Shown: piece by piece, positions 1 through 9,604 of the stretch
Position numbering within the stretch: position 1 is the first letter of the stretch
Layout of the letters: each line of letters opens with the position of its first letter
Assembly: GCF_030247195.1 (NCBI RefSeq)
Contig: NC_080671.1
Coordinates: 415,038,044 to 415,102,043 of the forward strand
Direction of reading: 5' to 3'
Source of the DNA: Topomyia yanbarensis
Lineage: Eukaryota > Arthropoda > Insecta > Diptera > Culicidae
DNA length: 64,000 nt
The notes under the pieces: generated by a model
The model's database searches: none
What the model saw: only the letters and a program-made list of their open reading frames with translations
What the model was told of the DNA's origin: nothing
Position numbers and translations under genes: made by a program

Positions 1-784
1 GTTTGATCTTTAGGGATATGCGAGTTACAGATGTTCTGAAGCAGATTATTACTGTGAGTTAAAATGTCAATTTTTTTTATTTCTAAGGCTGGATCTACTG
101 AAAAAAAACATTTTTTTAATTTGTTTCCTTTTAGGACAATAACATATTCAAACCCACGAGACTAGTACGACTTTATAGGTTGCCGCATCAGATCTACTAT
201 AGTTTTCAAATGAAGCTTGCTGCTAGCGGATTGCAAAAGTATCAGACTATGCTGTGTGGGGTGTTGTCCCGGTTACCAATAAGGCGAACGAACATGTTTG
301 CAGATACGTCATTTAGTCGGATAACTGTCAGTTTGTTAGCTGAATTTAAAAATCAGAAAAGAATAATTGAAGTTAAAAAACAATATGAGTGTACTCGTAA
401 GGACACCCGCTATCAATTCATATGAGAAACTGAAGCAATTTTTCCTAATTAAAGAACTATTACATTCCTTGGCTTGTCTATTAAGTTCGAACATCATTAG
501 TTCATCTCTAATTGTTTAAAATTAAACAGAATCCACAGTTCTAAAAAATATCACCGACAACGTTTCATATTTCAACGATAGCCAAAAGGAACCGATGAAT
601 GTGATACTTTATAATGTGAGGGAATCAAATATCCCCAAGGATCAAGCGTCCTCACTCTCCCCTATTATATTTGTGAGAGCCCCCATTCAGTGATAGTTTT
701 AGTTTTAGACATTTTTATAACAATACAGTTTATGATTTTTACCAGAAATATTATTGGAACAATTAAGAAGAACAATTTTATAAC
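1..784. other. AT-rich unassigned sequence
   Basis: No coding region, terminal repeat or RNA gene could be supported here. The 81-codon ORF at 180-425 has no recognisable motif and AT-rich composition like its surroundings. The stretch ends at the TA target of the pogo-like element that follows. Confidence 0.5.
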
Positions 785-986
785 TACAGTAAGATTCCGT
801 TTTTGGCACGTTCCGTGTTTGGCATGCTCTCATTTTGGCACATTACGAATTTGGCAATAAATGCGTTCCGTTTTTGGCAACATTGTTGTTGTACATAATA
901 AGTCTTTGAAAAATGTGCAGTAGATATTTTTTCGTATAAATTGACATCACATTTGACTTTATTTCCAAACATTGGAGTCATATTAA

Positions 987-1117
987 CCCTCAAAGGCTCA
1001 TATCATTTTTTTTCTTCAAATTTTGTTAAAATTGTCTCATAGTTCCAATACATTACTGTAATAATTTTGAGATGTTTTTCGCAATGTTGTTTTAAAACAG
1101 CGGTATGCATTTAAGGG
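987..1117. mobile_element. 131-bp TTAA MITE, piggyBac-type
   Basis: TTAA lies at both borders (983-986 and 1118-1121). The ends are inverted matches: CCCTCAAAGGCTCATA on the left and CCCTTAAATGCATACC on the right, read inward. A TTAA target with termini starting CCC is the hallmark of piggyBac-type elements. It has no coding capacity and sits inside the pogo-like element, so it inserted later. Confidence 0.6.
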
Positions 1118-1816
1118 TTAACTATATTTTACTCTATACGTGTCGTATTTAATGATTACAATAAGTATAGAAATGTATTATTTATGTACCTATAGACGAA
1201 TTTCGCTCCAACTCGAATAAATGTTGGCAGCACCCTCTCAGATTTTATTGAAACTTTTTGTACATGTAGACTTTGTCACAAAAAGCTATTTTGCATATTT
1301 TGTTTTTCCAAAAATGATCTAGACTGTCTTTTGAAAAGGGCCAAACTTTTTTTTACCAATTTTTTTCAAATGGCTATAGTCTAAAAATGACAAATCATAC
1401 AAAAAAATGTTGTAGGAGGGGTTTTCACAAAATAAGTCAAATTTTCGAAAAAAAAATATTGAAAAAATTCATCATTGACTCCTACACTGAAAAAAATCGA
1501 TTTTAAAAATTTAAAGTCGATTTACAAAAAAAACCATTTTTGATTTGGATGAAATTTTGTTTCAAGATAGATAATTATCTTCCCTACCTAGCCTCAAAAA
1601 TTCAAGTTTGGCACTTTTGAGGAAAAAAAGTTATTTGAAAAAACTTTTTCTTGTCCAAAATGAATTATTTTCAACGAAAACTAAATCAATGAAAGTCATA
1701 ATCATCTCAGAATCTATTTTCCCAGCTGCTAGTTGCCTGATACATGCAAAAAGTATCAGTACCGAATTTGATATATATTCATAACAAACTTGAATGAGGA
1801 CTGGAAGACTTGAAGA

Positions 1817-2119
1817 TTGGAAGATTGGAGGATCAGACGACTGGAAGACTGGAAGACTGCAGTTCATTTATTCCTCTCAAATCTGATAAATTTTATGAAA
1901 CAATTGACATACTTTTCTAAAATTTATTATATGTCTGATGGAGCAGCGACACAATACAAAAATAAGAAAAACTTTGCAAGCTTGTGTAGATTCCAGTCAA
2001 AGTATGAGTTAAGGTTGGAGAGAGAATGGGCCAAAATCGAAAACGATAAAAGCAGTTTTCTTCTACACCGAGTGTTAGATATTCATAAAAATCAATCAGC
2101 TTATGTACAGTACTGCTGA
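1817..2119 (+). pseudogene. Captured coding fragment inside the foldback (SDGAxxQYKN motif)
   Basis: This 100-codon ORF contains YYMSDGAATQYKNKKNFASL at about residues 37-56. From memory, a block of the form SDGAxxQYKNxxNFxNL recurs in large arthropod proteins of unknown function that are often linked to transposable elements. That assignment is recalled, not searched. The first 15 residues come from the GGAAGACT mini-repeat and the last 13 run into the hairpin, so neither the start nor the stop belongs to a native gene. It lies between the two inverted arms, as expected for a fragment picked up by the element. Chance coding is possible. Confidence 0.35.
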
Positions 2120-2155
2120 TTGATTTTTATGAATATCTAACACTCGGTGTGGAAA
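2070..2155. repeat. Perfect 36-bp hairpin with a 14-nt loop
   Basis: One arm begins ACACCGAGTGTTAGATATTC and ends AATCAATCAGC. After a 14-nt spacer (TTATGTACAGTACT) the exact reverse complement follows. It lies at the centre of the 1.57-kb foldback and is better conserved than the outer arms. Coordinates are approximate at the margins. Confidence 0.75.
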
Positions 2156-4529
2156 AAAACCCCTTAATAAAAATATGCATAGTTGCTAAATTAGACAATA
2201 TCTTCTCACAAACTGAGTTTTATTGGATTCTGAAATGATTATGACTTTCATTGGTTTGATTTTCGATAAAAATACACTGAAGGAAAAAATTCAATTTGGA
2301 CAAGGAAAAGTTTTTTTCAAATAACTTTTTTTCCTCAAAAGTGCCAAACTTGAATTTTTGACGCTAGGTAGGGAACATAATTATCTATCTTGGAACAAAA
2401 TTTCATCCAAATCAAAAATGGGGTTTTTTGTAAATCGACTTTAAATTTTTAAAATCTATTTTTTTAGTGTAGGAGTCATTGAAGAGTTTTTTCAATATTT
2501 TTATTCGAAATTTGACTAATTTTGTGAAAACCCCTCCTACAACATTTTTTGTAGGATTTGTCATTTTTAGACTATAGCCATTTGAAAAAAAAATGGTAAA
2601 AAAAGTTTGGCTCTTTTCAAAAGACAGTCTAGATCATTTTTGGAAAAACAAAATATGCAAAGTGGCTTTTTGTGACAAAGTCTTCGTGTACAGAAAATTT
2701 CATTAGAATGTGAGAGGGTGCTGCCAATTCTGAATACGATTTGGCGCGAAATTCGTCTATAATATAACTGGTAACTAGTGTCTGACGGAATGAATTTTCT
2801 CTTTCGATTATTACGACGTCACAACAAAACTAAATTTTCAGTACATATCGAAAGCCTGAATTAAGGAATTCAAAACTAATAGCTCTCAAATAGTTTGTTT
2901 TAGCTTTATGATGTCTTTGCAAATTTGTTAGTTTTTTTTTGCGATTTTTTCAAATGAATCGAATTAGGATGGTCCTTGCGGTTGGGGTGTTCAAAGTATC
3001 GACTGTTTGGATGTGCGAAGTTTACCTGCGCAATGCCCTACAATATAATAACACAAATAAATTGAAGCAAGTTTGCTGAATAAACAAAGCTATCTATAAT
3101 GATTAATTTGTTATGAAGTTTATTAAAGATTTTTTTAAAGGCTCTTGAAAAATTGTACATTAATTTTCAGAAAGAAGCGATAACAGCCCCAGTAGCGAAA
3201 TCAACATTACCATGCAGTGAATTGGTTGATTTTTGACGTCCAGTGGACCGAAGGAAAGCTATTCGAATTAAATGATATGTTACACCTCCGTAATGAGGGG
3301 CATTGTACTCGAGAAGTGCGCGAAGATTGTGAGAATTCTACAGGACGACGCACAGTATCGTCTAAGTGTACAAAATCTCAAAATTTTATTTTGGATTTTT
3401 AATGATTTAACATTTTTCTCTGTTTGTAAACAGGTTGAATGGAGTCTTCTAAAAAAGTTCTGAGGACAAAAGATTTTTTACAGACCTCAAAGGTTGGGAA
3501 AAACCTGTTTTCAAACCTATCTTATTCAAATGAATATATCGTTTTAGTTAAGATTCCGATTAGGATCCAACTGATTTTTTTAGTAAGGGTATTCGGTGGA
3601 CTTAAATTTGCCATTCAATTTAGTCGATATAAGTCACTCTTTATGGAGAACAAATAATAAATCGTGCATTAAATTAAAATTATTTATTCAATGTACTTTG
3701 TTCGAAATAGTTCGGAAAGATTGCTTGTAGTTCATGACTCTTGAAAATTAGTGTACTTTTCGAAAATAAATGCCTTGTTTTGCCCCAAGGTATGAAAAAA
3801 GGTGATTTTCATGATATATTTGAAGCAGACACATGGTAATGTTTGATTACCCAGGGTTCGCAATATAATTTATAAATGTCTGTTAGCAACAATTGAAAAT
3901 ATGTGTATTCTGCTAAAAATTCACTAAGCCAAATTTTTAAAAGTGAATTTTCAGATATAGTGCACTTTATATTCGTAAATGTTGAATTTTCAAACCACCC
4001 TAGGTGCCAGAATTTCGAGGTAAAAAAAATTACACCAAATATGAATTCAGCGACGTAAAATTACCTCAATGTGAAGTTTTCACCAAATTCGGACCTTATT
4101 GAGGTTTTGTCCGACTTTTGTATGGAAGGTGATCATTGTGCGACAACTGAATTTGATAAAAACATGAATAAAATTGAATTTTATTATTTTTTTCTTTCAT
4201 CTCATTCCATTTCGCACATGATTAAAAATCTTTGATATATTTTTGAAGCCGTGAATTGAAAATCCAAACTTCAAAAATAAGGCTTTTGGCACGGTTCCGG
4301 TTTTGACAACTGAAAAAAAAAAAAAATTGTTACCAAAAACGGAATCCTACTGTATTTTGAAACTAGGAATAACTAGAGGGAGTGATTGGATTTTGATAAG
4401 ATTTGAAGGGTTAATTAGGGCTATTTTTGTGATTATTACTACAGTTGGGCAGTTCTTAACGAGATTATGTAATTTAACAACTAAAGCCAAAAGAACACTT
4501 CTACACAGAAAAAATGTTCCAAAAACCAT

Positions 4530-5082
4530 GAATAAAGCGCTTTGAATTCTGGAACAATTCGTTACGAAAACACGATCAAAAATCATGTCAAATTTAAGTA
4601 TGTTTAATTTCCCTTTAGTAATGCACGCATAACGCTTTTTTCATGTAAAGACTTCATTCACGTTTTCCTCCATATCATTACTGAATATATTTTCTGTGCA
4701 TGAACTAGCTCACAACTTTATAAACATTATTCTTAAAACCAAAATGGACACGTGATTTTATTCATAGATTTAGGTACATTATTCAGAGTCCGACAGTACA
4801 TGACCTAGTACATGATTAATTACATCTTCATCATGATCTGGTTTCCGTAGTTGTGAATCAGTACACAAATTCAAAACTGGATATTTATTTGTGAACTATT
4901 TCACAAAACTATGATTTCATTCATGAGCCCTTTTAATTCTCGTAAATAATTTATGATTCCCAATATATTATTCACGATTCAATCCGTGCTCGAGAAATAA
5001 TTTACAAAACCGTAAAATATTATTCATGAATACGTGAACAGATTCATGATTCCTAGTATAATACTTGAGACTAACCATTCGT
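4530..5082. repeat. Tract of degenerate TTCACGA/TCGTGAA-type short repeats, left part
   Basis: The sequence is built from variants of short words such as TTCATGATTC, TTCACAAAAC and TCGTGAA in both orientations, without a fixed period. The same texture continues at 6347-7280 and 9451-9605, and appears in weaker form at 57660-57860. The ORF1-only LINE, a LINE 3' end and a hAT foldback have split it. No ORF in it looks real. Confidence 0.45.
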
Positions 5083-6333
5083 CGTCTCAGTTTATTCTCA
5101 ACCACCAAAGGCATCAGTCTCGATACCAGTGTGCTCTCTGCTGCTACCCAAGCCAGCACAAGCAGTTGCTTTTTTCTTGTGTGCTTTGTCTGAAGAACAA
5201 AGGGAACCGTTACTATTATTCTATCAAGATGACAGTTTCGACAACAAAATGTGCTTCTTCGGGCCATTGAGTTCCGGTCTTTCCGCATAAGACCGAATAT
5301 TGGTGATGTGGAATATTTGCTGAAGGAGAAAATGCAGCTTCGGTTTTCAGACGTCAGTTTCATTCAGTTGGAGCACGTCAGACACGCGGTGCTGATAACG
5401 TTCAACAAATTCGCCCAGGCAAAAAAATCATTTCGCAAAACAACTTGAAACACGTTCTGGATTGTGACACCGCAAAAATCAAGATCCCTCTGTATATGGA
5501 TAACGGAAACGTGGAAGTTAAATTACATGATTTGGCACCACGTACTTGCAAATTGGCCATTAAAAGATTCATGTCGTGTTTCGGAGAAGTGGAATCAATT
5601 ACGGAGGATACGTGGAGGAACTACTTTCCAGGTATTTCAAATGGTGTTTTTGTGGTGAGAATGCGGGTAGACCAACCCATTCCCTCTTACCTTACCCTGC
5701 AGTACACAACAGAAGGGGGTGATACCATTATACAGCGAACTCTATGTACATATCAAGGACAAACTAACACGTGCCAGTTCTGTGAACAAACGGCACATTA
5801 CGGACAACCCTGCCCAGAAACCGCTAACAAAAGCTCATCTACAGATAGAAATACCAACACTCAATCTCCAATATAATTTCCTGAGCCACAAACGATTGCC
5901 AAATTTGTGGCTGCTGTTCAAGCAATAATGACAACTGCGAGAGCCGCGTCAAGTACCGCAAACTCAACAGTTAATTCCAGCAACGAGGGAGCTACTAGCA
6001 ATGACGGAGGGTTCACGGTCGTGACCCAAAAGGGAAAGAAGTTAGGAACAACACCTGATCGCGAACATCAAGGCAGTAACCCCGATGATGACCCGGACAA
6101 GTGCGAAGACGACAAAGATACAAATGACCCCCTTGATATAGTTGACGTGAATGCAAGGATTTCCCCGACACGAAAACGGATCTCCGCGCGCAATGGCAAG
6201 TCGCGCGTACGGGATCGATCTTAGCATTAATTGTTTGTTATTTTTATTGTTTACATCATGTAAATATATAAAAGACCCACGGCTTCGTGAAACTAACGCC
6301 TTGAGCCGTGCTAAATAAACGAATTTAAAAAAA
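5083..6333 (+). mobile_element. ORF1-only LINE, copy A (1,251 bp, 13-bp TSD)
   Basis: The element is bounded by a perfect 13-bp duplication, ACTAACCATTCGT, at 5070-5082 and 6334-6346. It contains about 145 bp of leader, a decayed ORF1, and a 3' UTR of about 109 bp that ends in an A run. No endonuclease, reverse transcriptase or RNase H segment is present. The 3' end has an ACGGCT...AGCCGT hairpin followed by CTAAATAAACGAA and A's. This resembles the 3' end of the RNase H-type LINE fragment ending at 8491. Its length almost equals that of the unrelated-site copy B at 49370-50625. Confidence 0.75.
5229..6224 (+). pseudogene. LINE ORF1 (gag-like RNA-binding protein) relic of copy A
   Basis: The reading frame begins at an ATG at 5229 but is broken. 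One shift lies near 5270 and another near 5440, between AKKSFRKT and NLKHVL, which are adjacent in the related protein. A stop near 5874 and a further shift follow. The pieces align in order with the intact ORF1 at 49527-50528. They include KLHDLAPRT, a tryptophan block (TWRNYFPGIS), RTLCTYQGQ and a CCHC zinc knuckle, CQFCEQTAHYGQPC (C-x2-C-x4-H-x4-C). The tail is acidic and ends in a basic SPTRKRISARNGK-like segment, as in copy B. In LINEs such proteins coat the element RNA. This copy cannot make a full protein. Confidence 0.7.
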
Positions 6334-6346
6334 ACTAACCATTCGT

Positions 6347-7288
6347 GCTCGTGAAATCGTTTACAATATCTTAAAATACGATTCATGCGTTCGTGAACTT
6401 CTTAAAATATGATTCATGCGTCGTGCTCGTGATTAGTTCACAAAGCCAAATGAACAGTTATTAGCTCATGATTCATGATCTATCTTGCGTGAAGTATTTC
6501 ACAAAAAATAGAGCATTATTCGTGGAACAATTTTTGTTCCATTAACTTTTCTTGAAATATCATATAGTTGTGTTCAGCTGGTAGCGACCAATATGAGGCA
6601 CGAGCAGTAAATACAAAAAAAAACTATTAGGACCTCGAACATTGTTATTCATTTGATATGGTTCAGTGTGATACCTGGACAGAAAACGAAAACTACGCTG
6701 AGCACCAAACATACACTAAAGAGTCGTAAATCGAGCTCGTGATCTAGTTCACAGACCAAGATACTGCGAATCAGTCCCAATTCAATGCTTCTGATCTTAT
6801 TATGACGTTTCTCCGTTTAAAGAATCCGATAGTAACCAAATTAATATAACACGATAAGGCGAAGCGAAATTACCAATGTCATGATAAAACTCCTCTCCTA
6901 TCATGAATACAATTTATATCTTCCACAAGTCGAATTCGAAAGTTACCTTAAAATTAAATATCACGAGAAAATACACATAAATTACGAAAATCGTGACTAA
7001 GATTCTGAAATCATGAACATGAATCACTCTACTCGTGAAAAACATCTCGATATCGTAAACATAAATTACGAAAATCGTGACTAAGATCCTCAAGTCATAC
7101 ACATAGAGCGCGCTGTTCAGCCAGAAAAATCTGACAATAAACTCATGAAAAAAAAAAATTGACGGTAGCGCGATACGAAAATCGCGACAAAGTCCTGACA
7201 TCCTGAATACCGTCAAGCTGTCGACTCTTTTAGTTGATAGTTTATACAAACCAGTATATCCCCAATTTATGAACAGAATCATAACAAA
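6347..7288. repeat. Tract of degenerate TTCACGA/TCGTGAA-type repeats, middle part
   Basis: This continues the short-repeat tract interrupted by the ORF1-only LINE at 5083-6333. Words such as GATTCATGCGT, AATCGTGACTAAGAT and ATAAATTACGAAAATCG recur, the last two in near-tandem at about 6970-7085. ORFs on the minus strand here are repeat-derived and show no domain. Confidence 0.4.
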
Positions 7289-7298
7289 AACATCAGGG

Positions 7299-8491
7299 TT
7301 TCCATTATCCCAAAGGTATCAACGAACGCTTGGTTCCGGGAGATGGATGTGGGTCGGGATTTTATTCGTATAATGTCCCGACTTATGTCCAACCACTACA
7401 CCATGGATGCGCATTTGCACCGTATTGGGCTTGCGGAGAGTAGTCTTTGCGCTTGTGACGAGGGCTATCACGACATCGAGCAAGTTGTCTGGGTATGCGC
7501 CGGGTATTTGGATGCCAGGTCTCAGTTAAAGGACTCCCTTCGGGCCCGAGGTAGACCACCCAATGTCCCAGTTCGAGATGTGCTGGCAAATCGAGATCTT
7601 CCCTATATGTCCCGTATTTATACTTTCATAAAAACGATTAATATCCCCTCTCTTTTATTTCTCGTTTTTAGAAAATTCCTCCTGCCTTGTGGAACCGATC
7701 AGCTCCAGAGTTCTACTATGTAACCGCCGTTGCCCTTACCACTACGCCTGTATGAAAGGAAACTGAAGCGAGAGCGACTCGAGGTCCGATGACTTTTGAA
7801 GGATTCCCTGCGGGTCCGAAGAATACCATCCGCCAATCCGGTACTCGACGACTTACTAGACTGAGGGCGCTAATTTGTTTCGCTGATCTCCCGTTTGCCT
7901 GAAAGTTGCAAGTTTTACTCTTCTTTCCCTGTCACCATATACGTCTTCTCTCCCTGTCCCTGATACAACTGCTGCTACACTGATGTGGAAATAAGCCCCC
8001 CTCTGAATATCTTGACCAAGCATAAGTCTTCGTTAAAAAAATCCAATTTGTATTCTGTATTCCTAGTTTTAAGATAGCTGTAATTTTACTCTTTATTGCA
8101 ACTATTGTCCTCCATCTTGTAAATAGAATTGTATCTCTAGTTTTAAGATATCTGTGAATTTTCTCATAAATATTTTTCCCCTTTTGTGTACCAAATTATA
8201 TTGTTAGTTTTAAGATAACTTTAAAATATTTCGCAAAATACTATTACTCCCCCTCTTGTATATCAAACTGAATCCCTTGTTTTAAAATTTTTCATAAAAA
8301 CATCTTTTGCCCCTCTCTTGTATATAGAATCTTATTTCTAGTCTTAAAATAGCTGTAATTTTTTTTCTCTTTCATAAAAAAATTTCAACATTGTAACCTT
8401 CTAGTTTTAAGATATCCAAAATGTAAAAACAAAAGAAATTGGCACTGCCAAGCTAACGCATTTGTGCCTATCAAATAAACGAAATAAAAAA
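7299..8491 (+). mobile_element. 5'-truncated RNase H-type LINE (LOA/I-like), 3' end
   Basis: An almost perfect duplication flanks the fragment: AACATCAGGG at 7289-7298 and AACTTCAGGG at 8492-8501. The first part encodes the C-terminal end of a LINE polyprotein. It includes HYTMDAHLHRIGLAESSLCA and a Cys/His-containing segment, CDEGYHDIEQVVWVC, followed by PPNVPVRDVL. From memory this tail follows RNase H in LOA/I-type mosquito LINEs. The 3' UTR contains at least six spaced copies of TAGTTTTAAGATAGCTGTAA variants (about 8063, 8136, 8196, 8275, 8337, 8400). The end has a GGCAC...GTGCC hairpin and AAATAAACGAAATAAAA. Confidence 0.65.
7343..7723 (+). pseudogene. LINE polyprotein C-terminus (post-RNase H tail)
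   Basis: This 126-codon ORF is the protein part of the 5'-truncated LINE. The region upstream, from about 7299, reads in frame as NPKVSTNAWFREMDVG, so the true sequence begins before the first ATG. Key segments are RLMSNHYTMDAHLHRIGL, a CAC...H...C cluster at residues 36-51, and RGRPPNVPVRDVLANRDLPY. Two weaker relics of the same tail occur at about 26855-27010 (plus) and 34250-34460 (minus). With no RT or RNase H attached it is a dead fragment. Confidence 0.6.
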
Positions 8492-8550
8492 AACTTCAGG
8501 GAACAACCAAAGTAAGCCCACCAAAGATTGGAATGTAACGCCATGCACAT

Positions 8551-9442
8551 TAGAGTGGGACATGGTTATATGAAAAAAATAAAATTTCGCTCCGAGTAAC
8601 TTTTTGGGTCCCATTTAGCTCCCAGAACAACTCTGCAAATTTTTAGTTCGATCGGTGAAACTATATTTTTGCGCCCACGGTTTAAAGTTTACATGGGATT
8701 TCGTATGGGGAAAACGTATTTTGCAAATTAATTCTTCCAAGAGTCACCCGTTACCTCCTAAAAAACAATAGATGTCTGATTTTTATAGAAAATTTGTCAA
8801 GGAAACAAAGTCTAGAAGACCACAAAACGATCTGATGCTTGTGGAAAAAGTTATTAAGCAAAAACCGATTGATGCCCTGAAGATTAATGAAAATTTTACT
8901 TTTCATAGCATCACTGCTGCTGACGGTCGAATTATATACAAAATCTTTAAATTTCTCTTATTATTTACAAAAGAAGACTCAATTTATCCCTCAAAACTTT
9001 TGCGAAGTGGCCAAACAGTATAGAAAAATGATTTAAACACATTAAGAGAAGATCAAAACAAAATTGCATATAATTGAACAACCAACAACAGTGGTGCTAG
9101 AAAAAATGAATATTTTATCAATCGTTAGAGCATCAATTGGTTTCAGCTTAATAACTTTTTTCTCAAGCGTCAGATCGTTTCGTAGTTTTCAAGACTTTGT
9201 TTCTGTGTTAAATTTCCTACAAAAACTATACAACGGTTTATTTTTAGGAAGCAATGGGCGACCCCTGGAGGAAATATTTTGTGAAAGTTAATTTTCCCAT
9301 ATAAAATCCCATGTAAACTTTAAACAGTGGGCGCAAAAATATAGTTTCAGGGATCAAGCTAAGAATTTGCACAGATGTTCTAGGACCCAAATGGTTCCCA
9401 AGAAGTTGCTCGGAGCTGGAATCTATTTGTTGTCCCACCCTA
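8551..9442. mobile_element. hAT-type foldback MITE with 8-bp TSD
   Basis: A perfect 8-bp duplication, ATGCACAT, borders the element (8543-8550 and 9443-9450). The termini read TAGAGTGGGACA and, inverted, TAGGGTGGGACA. Inverted similarity continues inward for roughly 300 bp per arm, including the blocks around GCGCCCACGGTTTAAAG and CAAAGTCTAGAAGAC. An 8-bp target with TAG/CAG termini fits the hAT superfamily. No transposase is seen. Two ORFs in the arms and centre (8772-9023, 9064-9291) have no motif. Confidence 0.75.
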
Positions 9443-9604
9443 ATGCACATATTCGGGGCAAAATAGTTTTTTTTGGAAAACAAATCGTTTCATGAGTACA
9501 AGCTTTATTATTCATAATTTCAGGAATTTGCTCACGGTTTTCGTAAGTCGTTAAATTCACGAAACCACGATTTTTGATTCATGAATTTACGGAACGAAAG
9601 TTTT

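Larger units (their letters stand above)
1191..2761. mobile_element. 1.57-kb foldback element with about 0.5-kb inverted arms
   Basis: The left arm (about 1191-1720) is the inverted match of the right arm (about 2235-2761). The outer ends read TATAGACGAATTTCGC and GCGAAATTCGTCTATA. Similarity is interrupted by small differences but runs through the blocks around AGACTGTCTTTTGAAAAG and GTCATAATCAT. The border TATA is itself palindromic, so the duplication could be TA or TATA. The centre carries a GGAAGACT-type mini-repeat (about 1798-1858), an ORF-like fragment and a perfect 36-bp hairpin. No transposase is visible. Confidence 0.7.
787..4352. mobile_element. pogo/Tigger-like non-autonomous element with TA target duplication
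   Basis: The left end reads CAGTAAGATTCCGTTTTTGG and the right end is its inverted match (CAGTAGGATTCCGTTTTTGG on the minus strand, one mismatch). Each end is bordered by TA (785-786 and 4353-4354). Starting with CAGTA and duplicating TA is typical of pogo/Tigger elements of the Tc1/mariner superfamily. Inside the left end the word CCGTTTTTGGCA recurs in variants up to about 880, and a related inverted word lies near 4287-4310, so both ends carry subterminal repeats. No transposase is visible. The interior is AT-rich and holds two younger insertions: a 131-bp TTAA element and a 1.57-kb foldback. The two ends could in principle be separate solo ends, but matching TIRs and TA on both sides favour one element of about 3.57 kb. 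Confidence 0.6.
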
